This document shows, in pieces, positions 44,603-52,838 of a stretch of 64,000 nt of DNA. The position numbers were made by a program, and so were the translations under genes. Each line of letters begins with the position of its first letter. The stretch's first letter is position 1. The DNA is from Paenibacillaceae bacterium (GTDB lineage Bacteria; Bacillota; Clostridia; Lachnospirales; Lachnospiraceae). The notes under the pieces are model-generated. The model worked only from the letters and a program-made list of their open reading frames with translations, searched no databases and was not told the origin of the DNA. The DNA lies in contig SVDS01000002.1 in the NCBI GenBank assembly GCA_015057715.1, positions 1-64,000 on the forward strand, in the 5' to 3' direction.

Positions 44603-45556
44603 TCATTCCGCCAGAAGCATATATTCCCATTGTTCTTCGGAGAATTCCTCCACCGGAATACCTTTTTTTGAAAAGACAGAATATGTTGTATCCGCCTGTT
44701 CAAATGTTACATTTTCCCAACTGCAGTCAATGAATTTTGCCATACGCAGATCTGCCTTGTGAAACTGGCAATCCCGGATTGTACAGTTTATAAACCTTGC
44801 TCCATACAAATTACTGTTACAAAAATTCATATTTTCCAAAATACATTCGTGAAAAGTCGTATAGGAAAAATTCTTATCAGAACATGAACAACTTTCCAGT
44901 CCGGCCTGATACCAATAACCATTTGCCATAACAGCCGGTTTTCGTTCTAATTGTGTGAACAATGTATCCCAGTCCCTGCGGGTCTTTTTTTCATAATCTG
45001 CATGGCAGATAATCACTGTATCCCCACGGTATTCTCCCCATAACAGACTCCAGGCAAGGGCTTTTTTAATCTGGCAGAAATCGTTATTCTCTTCTATATT
45101 CCAGCTCACAGTCCGTATGATTTCGGCTATATATCCGCCGCATTCCATAACCATATCACAAATCATGTTATAAATATCATATTGGATGATCTTTCCCATA
45201 TAAGGTCTGACTGCTTCCAACAAATCATCCCAAAGTTCATCAATACCTTCAAAAAGAAAATCCATTGTCATATAAAGTGATACCGTATTGGGATCCTGAA
45301 ACCATTCTTTCCCCATACATTCTACAAGCACCCTATAATCCCGGTTAAGAATGTCACACCGAAGAATAGAAAAATAGATATAAGTGACTTCCTGATTTTC
45401 CGGTAAACGGATCCGCAGTTCCTTAAACACAAATAAAAATCGTTCTATAAATACCGGTAATTTTTTTTCCAGGTTTTTTTGAAATAGTATCCGATACTCC
45501 TGAAGCCGTTGTTGCTGTTCTGCATTAAATTGTTTAATTGCTTCTTCCCGATTCAT
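44603..45556 (-). CDS. Pentapeptide-repeat spike-module protein, module B
   Basis: This 317-residue protein has a helical N-terminal domain (about 1-205, including FIERFLFVFKELRIRLPENQ and ALAWSLLWGEYRGDTVIICH) and a C-terminal pentapeptide helix (about 225-300). An example of the latter is FINCTIRDCQFHKADLRMAK. It is collinear with 26261-27232 and conserves WGEYRGD/WGEYRDE and the DW.....L pattern before the repeats. It lies 9 nt downstream of VgrG-like 2. Function is unknown; the paired occurrence with VgrG genes suggests a spike-associated adaptor. Confidence 0.8.
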   Translation of the reverse strand: MNREEAIKQFNAEQQQRLQEYRILFQKNLEKKLPVFIERFLFVFKELRIRLPENQEVTYIYFSILRCDILNRDYRVLVECMGKEWFQDPNTVSLYMTMDFLFEGIDELWDDLLEAVRPYMGKIIQYDIYNMICDMVMECGGYIAEIIRTVSWNIEENNDFCQIKKALAWSLLWGEYRGDTVIICHADYEKKTRRDWDTLFTQLERKPAVMANGYWYQAGLESCSCSDKNFSYTTFHECILENMNFCNSNLYGARFINCTIRDCQFHKADLRMAKFIDCSWENVTFEQADTTYSVFSKKGIPVEEFSEEQWEYMLLAE

Positions 45557-45565
45557 CTCTTCTCC

Positions 45566-46966
45566 TTATCCGACAACCAGATCTTTTCCCTGTATCAGCA
45601 GATTCCCATCTTCTGACAATGTGAGATTCCCCTCCTTGCAAATATAAGCTCCCTGGGTTTTACTGTGCATACTTAATGGCCCTGTTACATTCAGCGTAAT
45701 TTTATCTGCAGCCGATATCGTAATTGCATTGGAGGTTGACAAATTGATGCCATCGCCGGTTCCTATCTCCACCCTGGAAGGACCATTTTTTAGCCTTACA
45801 TCGCCGCTAAGGCTCATCGTCTGTCCATTTTGGGTACGCAGATATCTGGTACCTGGATTTCCCATTCTGTCTTTTCCTCCTTTTCCGCTATAGCTGCTAA
45901 CGGAACTGATTGCAATGACATCCTTCGTATCCTTGGTTGGAAAATTCACTCTTACCCGGTCTCCCTTCTCCGGCATGCAGTACCAACCACTTCCATCCGG
46001 GGATGCAGATAGGGAAGAATATGGAAACCAGTAAAGCGCAGATGATACCTCTCCACCGTCAATATCCAGAAGAACACGAATTTTGCTTCCAGCCACATCT
46101 GTAACTGTCCCTTCCAGAGCCATTCCAATCAAATGCATGGGATATATTGGTCTTACCAATATCCCCTCTTTACTCTGCAATTTTAAGGTACTTCTAAGGG
46201 TTCCTTTTTCACTCTTCTGGTTTACACCGGAAAACAGAAGCGACTGTTGAAGCAACATAGTTCTTTGAAACAAACTGATCCTGGCATTGGTTTCTGCTTT
46301 GCAGAAAAACATATGAATCTCCTGAATATCAACACCCATTTCCTTCCAATAATAAAACTGTCCCATTTCTTTTGCATATTCTGTTGCAGAAAGCTTCTCC
46401 TTACGGCATTCCAGCTCTGGTATTCCGGCATAAAGCTGAAGATTTTTACCTTCCACAGCACAGGATAAGGGCTGATAAATAAGGGACAGCATTCTCTTTA
46501 AAAATTCCCAGTCTGTTTCCTGATATTGAACGGCAATCGTTCCAATAGGCTGGTCAGTGAAACAAAGCATACAGTCAGCACCCGGATACTCTTCTATAAC
46601 CTTCTTAACCAACTGATGGTATGTCATTGCTGTATTCTGAAAAGTCCTGGACTTTTTTACCACATCCATACAACAGCTAAAACTTTTTGCCGTAATAACC
46701 AGACTGCAAAGACCGCTGTTCCCCTCCATCACTGCCTGACTCACCAATCCGTTAAAAAGTGGTTCTCTTCCCCCTTTTTTTTCTGCGTATAATGAAAAAA
46801 TAGTATCTTCCTTTATATTACATATCTGTTCTTTGCAGTCTTCAGATTCCATCGACCCACTTATTGTCAGAACTGCGTGTTCACCGTAAGAGTGACTAAT
46901 ATCAACACCATGTATTTGCTTCAGACAAACGCCCTCTGCGCGAAGCTCTCCTAACGTATAAGCCAT
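45566..46966 (-). CDS. VgrG-like spike protein 2, module B
   Basis: This 466-residue counterpart of 27242-28651 has the hub motif YQETDWEFLKRMLSLIYQPL (about 147-166) and OB-domain text LYWFPYSSLSASPDGSGWYC and MPEKGDRVRVNFPTKDTKDV. The needle repeats read NLSTSNAITISAADKITLNV. No effector domain is fused. N-terminal divergence from VgrG-like 1 is substantial, while the OB domain is nearly shared. This fits a hub whose three protomers have specialised. Confidence 0.85.
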   Translation of the reverse strand: MAYTLGELRAEGVCLKQIHGVDISHSYGEHAVLTISGSMESEDCKEQICNIKEDTIFSLYAEKKGGREPLFNGLVSQAVMEGNSGLCSLVITAKSFSCCMDVVKKSRTFQNTAMTYHQLVKKVIEEYPGADCMLCFTDQPIGTIAVQYQETDWEFLKRMLSLIYQPLSCAVEGKNLQLYAGIPELECRKEKLSATEYAKEMGQFYYWKEMGVDIQEIHMFFCKAETNARISLFQRTMLLQQSLLFSGVNQKSEKGTLRSTLKLQSKEGILVRPIYPMHLIGMALEGTVTDVAGSKIRVLLDIDGGEVSSALYWFPYSSLSASPDGSGWYCMPEKGDRVRVNFPTKDTKDVIAISSVSSYSGKGGKDRMGNPGTRYLRTQNGQTMSLSGDVRLKNGPSRVEIGTGDGINLSTSNAITISAADKITLNVTGPLSMHSKTQGAYICKEGNLTLSEDGNLLIQGKDLVVG

Positions 46967-46983
46967 TTATACATACCTCCCGG

Positions 46984-48375
46984 TTAATTTTCATAAATCT
47001 CTTGTCCATGTAAAGTTACGTCATCCGGTGTTATCAGGATATCTGAACCACCGTCATTCTTAAGATTCACTTCTGTTTCAGAATTAACTTCAATCTCTGG
47101 AGCTTCGAATCGTATTTCGCTCCCTGCAGATAAAACAATCCCTTTTTTTGACTTGATTGTTGTAATCCCGTCTTTTCCCAGGCTTATATAACCTCCATGG
47201 GATCCAGTTTCAATCAGTATTCCATCTTTTTTGTATTTCACCTGACTTCCATAAGGACTGCGGATACTTCTGACATCAGGAGTTCCTTTACTTTCTCCTT
47301 TTATATTGGTAACACCGTACGCATCTGCTTCAACACAAGTCGGAAAATAAATCCGTATGCTCTCGCCTTTTTCTGGCATACAATACCATCCGCTTCCATC
47401 TGCTGAAGCTGCGACTGTAGAATAAGGAAACCAGTATTTGCTTTCCTTGCACTGCAGCCTGTCCTCTGCCAGTGTTACCTGAATTTTATCTCTGGAAACT
47501 GCATCAACTTTTCCATCTACGGAAATTCCTGCGATTCTCTCATTATATTTACGCATCATGGCGAGACCTTTTTTCTGTGTCAATTCATATCGGCTGACAA
47601 GAATCCCTCCTTCCAAAGTTCGTTCTAAATAACTGATGAACCAGGGGGCTGAGCCGTAAGTCACCTGGCTGCCAATCGGCAGAACATCATAACCGGTCAC
47701 CATATAACTGATAAAATCTGTCTGCAGCAGATCCTCTTTTCCATTTTTCATTAATAAACGGTATCTGTCTAAATTCATTTTCATCCGGAATGGATTATTA
47801 TCCCATTCTACGTCTTCTACCTGTAAGGAAAGCCCTGCCTTTATCTGTATCCCGTCTCCAATAGCACCTGGATATATGCTATCGGAATACTTTGATAGAA
47901 ATCTACATAAAAATTCCCAATCCGTCTCTTCATACTGATAAATAAGCTCTCCGATAGGTTCATTAGGTATATTTTTTAAACAATCCGGTGATGGGTATTC
48001 AGAAAGAATCTGATCAATGACCTGATGGGAAGTCATAGATAAATTCTGAAAACATCTTGTTTCCCTGGATATATCCATCCAATAGGTTGAATCCAGCATT
48101 TTCATTGTTAAAACCCGATGTTCCCCTTCTCTGTACAGAGTATGTGCTGTCAATGCACCTCTGAATAATATCTGTTCCCCCTCCTCAGCCAAATATTTTA
48201 GGGCAACGGTTTGAGGCATTTCATAAAACAGACTGTCTCCCATTTCTGCGTCCAGCAATACAGTAACCGAAAGCTCGGCATGCCGATTAGGGTAATGATT
48301 GATTTTTAAGTCGAGAATAGAAATTATCTCTCCAAAAGAAAAAAAAAGGTCTTTATATGTAATACCATTTTTCAT
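46984..48375 (-). CDS. VgrG-like spike protein 1, module B
   Basis: This 463-residue counterpart of 28663-30111 opens ITYKDLFFSFGEIISILDLK. It carries YEETDWEFLCRFLSKYSDSI (about 155-174) and the OB segment KYWFPYSTVAASADGSGWYC. The C-terminal needle includes IVLSAGSEIRFEAPEIEVNS. The ATG overlaps the adaptor stop by 4 nt, indicating translational coupling. With VgrG-like 2 and the Rhs fusion it gives three different hub-type proteins in the same transcript. Confidence 0.85.
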   Translation of the reverse strand: MKNGITYKDLFFSFGEIISILDLKINHYPNRHAELSVTVLLDAEMGDSLFYEMPQTVALKYLAEEGEQILFRGALTAHTLYREGEHRVLTMKMLDSTYWMDISRETRCFQNLSMTSHQVIDQILSEYPSPDCLKNIPNEPIGELIYQYEETDWEFLCRFLSKYSDSIYPGAIGDGIQIKAGLSLQVEDVEWDNNPFRMKMNLDRYRLLMKNGKEDLLQTDFISYMVTGYDVLPIGSQVTYGSAPWFISYLERTLEGGILVSRYELTQKKGLAMMRKYNERIAGISVDGKVDAVSRDKIQVTLAEDRLQCKESKYWFPYSTVAASADGSGWYCMPEKGESIRIYFPTCVEADAYGVTNIKGESKGTPDVRSIRSPYGSQVKYKKDGILIETGSHGGYISLGKDGITTIKSKKGIVLSAGSEIRFEAPEIEVNSETEVNLKNDGGSDILITPDDVTLHGQEIYEN

Positions 48376-48977
48376 ACTTTATCACTCCTTTGCAGCTGCT
48401 CATGGCTCTCCAGCAGCAGAGCCTCCAGTAAACGTCCAAATGTATTTTTATCCTTTAGCATGCAATTATAATTACCCATAACCCTGCGGTTATGTTTATG
48501 AATCCGATATACAAGGTTATACGTCCAAGTGTTTTTTTCACAAACCTCATAACATATATAATCCATATACGTTAATTTTCTAGTTAAGAAATTTCTGACT
48601 TGGTTTCCAGCTCTTTTCAAATCCCTTTCTATATTACTTCTCCATACCTCCAAAGGAATATCTTCCATATCCTTAGGCAAATGGATAATAAGCTGAACCG
48701 TTCCTGATTTTGGATTCATCCGTAAGAGTGCATCTTCATTTGTTTCACATGCTGCATCCGCATCTTCAATTTTTATTAACGGTATATTTTCTGCAAAGCA
48801 GAACACAGTTGAGAATTTCATTTCCTCTGAATCCGGCAGCTTTAATATACCCTTTTTGATTCCATCTCTAAGAGTTTCTAAATCCCAGCCTCTTTCCTCC
48901 CCGGTCTCTTCTTTTCTTTTTTCTTCAAGTTTCTTTTCCCGTTCCCATGCGGCAATCCGCTCATCCATCTGTTCCAT
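48372..48977 (-). CDS. Putative spike-loading adaptor (DcrB/EagR-like), module B
   Basis: This 201-residue paralogue of 30124-30744 has a charged N-terminal helix (MDERIAAWEREKKLEEKRKE). A compact alpha/beta domain follows, ending TYNLVYRIHKHNRRVMGNYN, and then a C-terminal helix. It shares the MDYICYEV/VDYICFDV strand and the GNYNC turn with the module A protein. The DcrB-type resemblance is based on strand order only. It connects the apparatus genes upstream to the module B spike genes without a visible terminator, so module B probably belongs to the apparatus transcript. Confidence 0.55.
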   Translation of the reverse strand: MEQMDERIAAWEREKKLEEKRKEETGEERGWDLETLRDGIKKGILKLPDSEEMKFSTVFCFAENIPLIKIEDADAACETNEDALLRMNPKSGTVQLIIHLPKDMEDIPLEVWRSNIERDLKRAGNQVRNFLTRKLTYMDYICYEVCEKNTWTYNLVYRIHKHNRRVMGNYNCMLKDKNTFGRLLEALLLESHEQLQRSDKV

Positions 48978-49067
48978 AAAGTCCTCCTTCTGAAATATTG
49001 TGTCTACAGATTCATAACGCTCCTTTTGTTCTAATTGCCGATTAAATCACAAAACTCATGTCATCGT

Positions 49068-49844
49068 TTAAATGAGCAGCATCCCCCTGTTACCATGGCT
49101 TCCTGTTCTTCTCTTAAATTCACCTTTTCCATTATCTTTCAATATTTCCAGGAGTCCCCTGTAGATAGCTCCATTTCCATTGCCGTTAAAATCCTCCCCA
49201 TGTCTGGCTGAAAGGTATTCTTCCATGCAGGAAACTGATACTACTCCATCATTTGATAAGGCCGCCATAGAAAAGCCGGCATCCAGTGGATCGGAGACTC
49301 CGCCTTTTATTAACTCTCTGGCAAACTGGCAGACGAGCCTGGGATTTAACGTGCTTCCTCCCGCTGCTGCATAGGGCTGGTAAATCAAGTTGATGGTATC
49401 GTATTCCGTGGAGTAATCGGAAAAACTCTCATAGGTACTACGGAGCCTGGCTCCGTTTTGCAGCCGGAACCTGCATAATTCCATTTCAGTCACACCATCT
49501 GCTTTTTTCTCTTCCAGTACAATCCTGGTGTTCCCGATAATTCTTCCCATTTCCATTGCTTCCGTAAGAAATTGCACTTTTAAATACCGCATTCTGTCTT
49601 CAGCTTTACAGTCCATAATAAAAGGCTCCGTCAACATATACAGTTTTTCACTGTGATAAATAATTCCTGGAGAAACGGTCAGCACACTATTATCCCAGTT
49701 GAAACTGCAGCCATTTACTATACCGTCGCCAAACCCCTGAAATGACAAATCAAATAAATTCTTCGGGTAATCCCTTAACTGATCCAGCATCTCTACCCTG
49801 AGAAGCCTCTTTTTCTCAAATTGAGGATAAACATATTGAAACAT
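49068..49844 (-). CDS. Candidate baseplate or fibre-attachment protein (258 residues)
   Basis: The start is set at 49844, behind AGGAGGCGGTGAG. I recognise no named family. The N-terminus (QYVYPQFEKKRLLRVEML, then FGDGIVNGCSFNWDNSVLTV and SPGIIYHSEKLYMLTEP) has the look of a beta-rich attachment domain. The pattern resembles the N-terminal shell of T6SS TssK and phage fibre adaptors. The C-terminal ~90 residues are helical and end in a Gly/Arg-rich tail. There is no signal peptide or membrane segment. Its position right before the spike module suggests a baseplate component. Alternative: a cytoplasmic assembly factor. Confidence 0.45.
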   Translation of the reverse strand: MFQYVYPQFEKKRLLRVEMLDQLRDYPKNLFDLSFQGFGDGIVNGCSFNWDNSVLTVSPGIIYHSEKLYMLTEPFIMDCKAEDRMRYLKVQFLTEAMEMGRIIGNTRIVLEEKKADGVTEMELCRFRLQNGARLRSTYESFSDYSTEYDTINLIYQPYAAAGGSTLNPRLVCQFARELIKGGVSDPLDAGFSMAALSNDGVVSVSCMEEYLSARHGEDFNGNGNGAIYRGLLEILKDNGKGEFKRRTGSHGNRGMLLI

Positions 49845-49858
49845 CTCACCGCCTCCTG

Positions 49859-50554
49859 TCAGCACATAATAATTTCATCTATTTCCATTGTTTCTTCAAT
49901 TCCCATAATTCCAAAGTGGTGTTCATAATAAATCTCCACATGATAAGGCAATTCAACAAACATCTTGACCAGAAACTTCATTTTTCCATCTAATGTCTTA
50001 TCCATCTTTCTGCCAATGAACACCAGTATTTCATAGGAATTCTGGTTGCTGTGATACACGATATTATCGGGAATCAATTCTTCCATCATATCCTTAAACA
50101 TATCCAGGGAGCTGCCGGTTTCATACTGCTTCAACATACCGCTTAAGATAAATTCCCGTTCATCCCGGGTAAACAGACCTATGGCATATCTGGATAATTC
50201 TCCAAATGCACATTCCTCCAAATCCCGGTACAGGAGCTTTTTATGATACTCCTCCTTTGTCATACCTGACAAAGCATCATTTTGAGCGAGAAGATGGAAG
50301 ATCAGGTGAAACAGATTATCACGTAGCATGGGATAATCTTTAAGATCCGGCTGATAGAAAATCTTGAAAATATTGTAGAAACGGTAATACGGATTAACTT
50401 CAATTACTTCCCCCTCTCTCATCTCTTCCTGATTTAAGCATGGAATGGACAATTCCATATAGGAGCTAAACCTGTGGGGCATTTTAAAACGCACTGTAGA
50501 TTCCGTCACGCCCTGCTTTCTCAGCTGAAGCATTGCTTCCCACAAATAATTCAT
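49859..50554 (-). CDS. Candidate baseplate protein (231 residues)
   Basis: The start is 50554, overlapping the previous stop as ATGA behind GGAGGAAAG; an ATG six codons upstream is rejected. The protein is soluble. The middle is helical (NLFHLIFHLLAQNDALSGMT, SRYAIGLFTRDEREFILSGM). The C-terminal strand pair, LVKMFVELPYHVEIYYEHHF, recalls the end of phage tail protein I/TssG-like wedge proteins. That resemblance is weak and unverified. Tight coupling to the 429-residue gene suggests the two products interact, as TssF and TssG do. Confidence 0.4.
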   Translation of the reverse strand: MNYLWEAMLQLRKQGVTESTVRFKMPHRFSSYMELSIPCLNQEEMREGEVIEVNPYYRFYNIFKIFYQPDLKDYPMLRDNLFHLIFHLLAQNDALSGMTKEEYHKKLLYRDLEECAFGELSRYAIGLFTRDEREFILSGMLKQYETGSSLDMFKDMMEELIPDNIVYHSNQNSYEILVFIGRKMDKTLDGKMKFLVKMFVELPYHVEIYYEHHFGIMGIEETMEIDEIIMC

Positions 50555-51840
50555 ATGAGCTTTCCTCCGCATTCATATTCCGGATACAATTCCTGAACCT
50601 CTGAGGTAATAAAGCTTGCTAAATCCCGCAAAAGCCACTTTTCTCTCCCTCTTGCTTTAAAGTAAATAACTAACCTCTTTTTCCCCGACCGGTCCCGGAT
50701 CTCATCCTCCATAAAAAAATTCATGGGATAGGTTTCCAAAGCCTCCTGGTTCTGTTCTAAAAGTGCACAGTCCTTATATTCGATAAACTCCTCCAGTCCA
50801 AATCCACGAATAAACCGCTCCAGTTCCCCTTTTGTCTTCACCATCTGTCTTGTTTTTTCCTGAAAACGTTCAGCAAACCCATCTTTTCTCAAATTTTCCA
50901 TAACAGGATAGGTGTAACGATCAATTTTCTGGTCGGCCCCACTCCTGATCATATACACATCCCATTTTTTCGCATTTGCAATCTTTCCTGTTACAAGAAG
51001 CTTTTCTCCGCTTTGTCTGACGCTTCGAATTCCTGCTTTTTCTTCCACCAGGTATGAGTGGTCTGTTCCAAAATCACGAATGGAAATCACGTGTTCATAG
51101 TTTTCATGATCACTGCAGGCCACTGGAAATCCAACACTTTCCAGCTTTAAATGCCTTACATTCCAAATTGGTATCATATCGTACTGAACAAATGGATTAT
51201 ATTCTCCAAAATCTGCTCCAAAGCTGGTAATAACCTCATCGTCACCAATCTCATCCGGGAGACTGGTAATACAGATATCCGCCATCTTAAACAGATAGGG
51301 GGCATTAATTGTTTTCCAGGGTATGCCATTTTTCATAAACAGGTGATAAAGATGCTCTAACTCCTGCCTGTATCGTTTGCTGGGCTCCAGTGAAATGGAA
51401 ACAGGATATTCCTCTCCTATCTTTAACCTACCGGTAAAGTTGTCCTGATTTTTTAAGACTTCCTCCACCTCCATGGCATCGCAACGGAGAAATACGGTAG
51501 TAAGACAGAAACGTCCTTCCTCCTCAAGTTTTTTTCTTACCTCAGAAATCTCAAAAACCTGAGTATCCAAATCCGATTCACAAATGGGAGTCATTAAATG
51601 ATGGGAATTGTCTAAATATCCACGTTCTATAATGCCTGTCCGAATCAGATAGCGGTTCACATCATACACCAGATCATTCATTACCCGCTCCTCTAACATG
51701 CGGTACATCTGGACATTTGTCTCATACAGTTCTAAAAAAACTCCCTCCATCAGATTTTTAAATACAATCCTCTCCTCCAAATTGGTGATTGACTGTATCT
51801 CTTCCCGGATCATTGCCTTCATCTCTTCTATCTGATCCAT
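50551..51840 (-). CDS. Candidate baseplate wedge protein (429 residues, TssF/gp6-like by position)
   Basis: No catalytic motif is visible. The N-terminal ~95 residues are helical (FKNLMEGVFLELYETNVQMY). The central part has repeated beta strands (FCLTTVFLRCDAMEVEEVLK, YPVSISLEPSKRYRQELEHL, NPFVQYDMIPIWNVRHLKLE). The C-terminal ~60 residues form a compact domain (KRLVIYFKARGREKWLLRDL). Size, lack of signal peptide and place in the contractile locus make a baseplate wedge role plausible, but I cannot show homology by eye. The stop overlaps the start of the next gene. Confidence 0.45.
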   Translation of the reverse strand: MDQIEEMKAMIREEIQSITNLEERIVFKNLMEGVFLELYETNVQMYRMLEERVMNDLVYDVNRYLIRTGIIERGYLDNSHHLMTPICESDLDTQVFEISEVRKKLEEEGRFCLTTVFLRCDAMEVEEVLKNQDNFTGRLKIGEEYPVSISLEPSKRYRQELEHLYHLFMKNGIPWKTINAPYLFKMADICITSLPDEIGDDEVITSFGADFGEYNPFVQYDMIPIWNVRHLKLESVGFPVACSDHENYEHVISIRDFGTDHSYLVEEKAGIRSVRQSGEKLLVTGKIANAKKWDVYMIRSGADQKIDRYTYPVMENLRKDGFAERFQEKTRQMVKTKGELERFIRGFGLEEFIEYKDCALLEQNQEALETYPMNFFMEDEIRDRSGKKRLVIYFKARGREKWLLRDLASFITSEVQELYPEYECGGKLI

Positions 51841-51898
51841 TCGTACCTGTCCTCCTAACGTTTATTGCCATTTTTGTAATTCCTTTTATCTTTTATTG

Positions 51899-52747
51899 TT
51901 ATTTCTCAGTACTCATCCTTATATCAAATTTCTTTATTAATTCTATTGAACTCTTTGAATCATTTGAATTATTTTTCTTATTTTGTGAAATCATTAAATT
52001 CGATTTTTCTTCTTCTGCTACATTTATATTTTTAAAATCTTTTCCACTTTTAGATATATAATATGTAAATTGAATGTCACAATTATTTGACTCTTCTAGT
52101 AACTCATTTATTGTATTAATAATTATTTGCTCGTTACCTTTCATCTCATTATTATCAGGAGTAAACAAATTAATATTGATATCCAGTCTAGTAAAATCAC
52201 TTTTTAGAAAGTCTAGTAATTGCGATTTTGGCGTTATACTATTATTAAATGTTAAATCTGGATAGATACTAATTACTAACTTATATTCCTTTAAAATACC
52301 ATCTAATTCATTTTCAATACACGCTCTCAACTCATTCCGAAGAAATTTCCAACAATAATTATCTCGTATTTGCTCACTGTATTGATTATTATTTGTATCA
52401 ATATCAAAATAAACACGAAATACATAATTGGGATCCTCCAATGATGAGGCCTCATAACAAAGTTTATAATTATGTTCTACTTGTCCTGGTATAAAAGATT
52501 CAACATCATTAAAGCCATCAGGGTTAACCAAAAATTTTATTCCATATTTATTTTCAAGATAATTTTCTGCTCTCTCAACAATTTTTGCCTCCCGAATTTG
52601 CGTTTCTTGGTCCTCTATCTTTTGCTTTTCTTTCATTTTTATTAATAACATCACAAAAGCACCAAATATGATTCCAATTATTAATAATGCTGTAATCACT
52701 ACTGTAAATATGATTAGAATAATTTTTTTATTAGAACTGTCTTTCAT
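51899..52747 (-). CDS. Uncharacterised membrane-anchored protein (282 residues), AT-rich insertion in the operon
   Basis: A single N-terminal membrane segment (about 9-35, IIFTVVITALLIIGIIFGAF) is followed by a charged coil and an extracytoplasmic-looking alpha/beta domain. The C-terminus is Asn/Ser/Lys-rich. The gene is clearly more AT-rich than both neighbours and is set off by 58- and 91-nt gaps, while most genes around it overlap. That suggests a later insertion into the apparatus operon or a fast-evolving component. No family recognised. It could be an immunity-like or envelope-docking protein. Confidence 0.5.
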   Translation of the reverse strand: MKDSSNKKIILIIFTVVITALLIIGIIFGAFVMLLIKMKEKQKIEDQETQIREAKIVERAENYLENKYGIKFLVNPDGFNDVESFIPGQVEHNYKLCYEASSLEDPNYVFRVYFDIDTNNNQYSEQIRDNYCWKFLRNELRACIENELDGILKEYKLVISIYPDLTFNNSITPKSQLLDFLKSDFTRLDININLFTPDNNEMKGNEQIIINTINELLEESNNCDIQFTYYISKSGKDFKNINVAEEEKSNLMISQNKKNNSNDSKSSIELIKKFDIRMSTEK

Positions 52748-52838
52748 ATTTATCTCCCACCACCGTCTCTATAGAACCAGCTTTTTAAGGAATGATCCGG
52801 AAGCTAAGTAAAGATCCAGATTAATTTCTTCCATCAAT

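Noticed and set aside
52769-52834. 21-codon minus-strand frame MEEINLDLYLASGSF behind a GGAGGAAG
   Set aside because: Ribosome site is present, but the frame is very short and overlaps the spacer of the inserted AT-rich gene. Evidence is too thin to call a gene.
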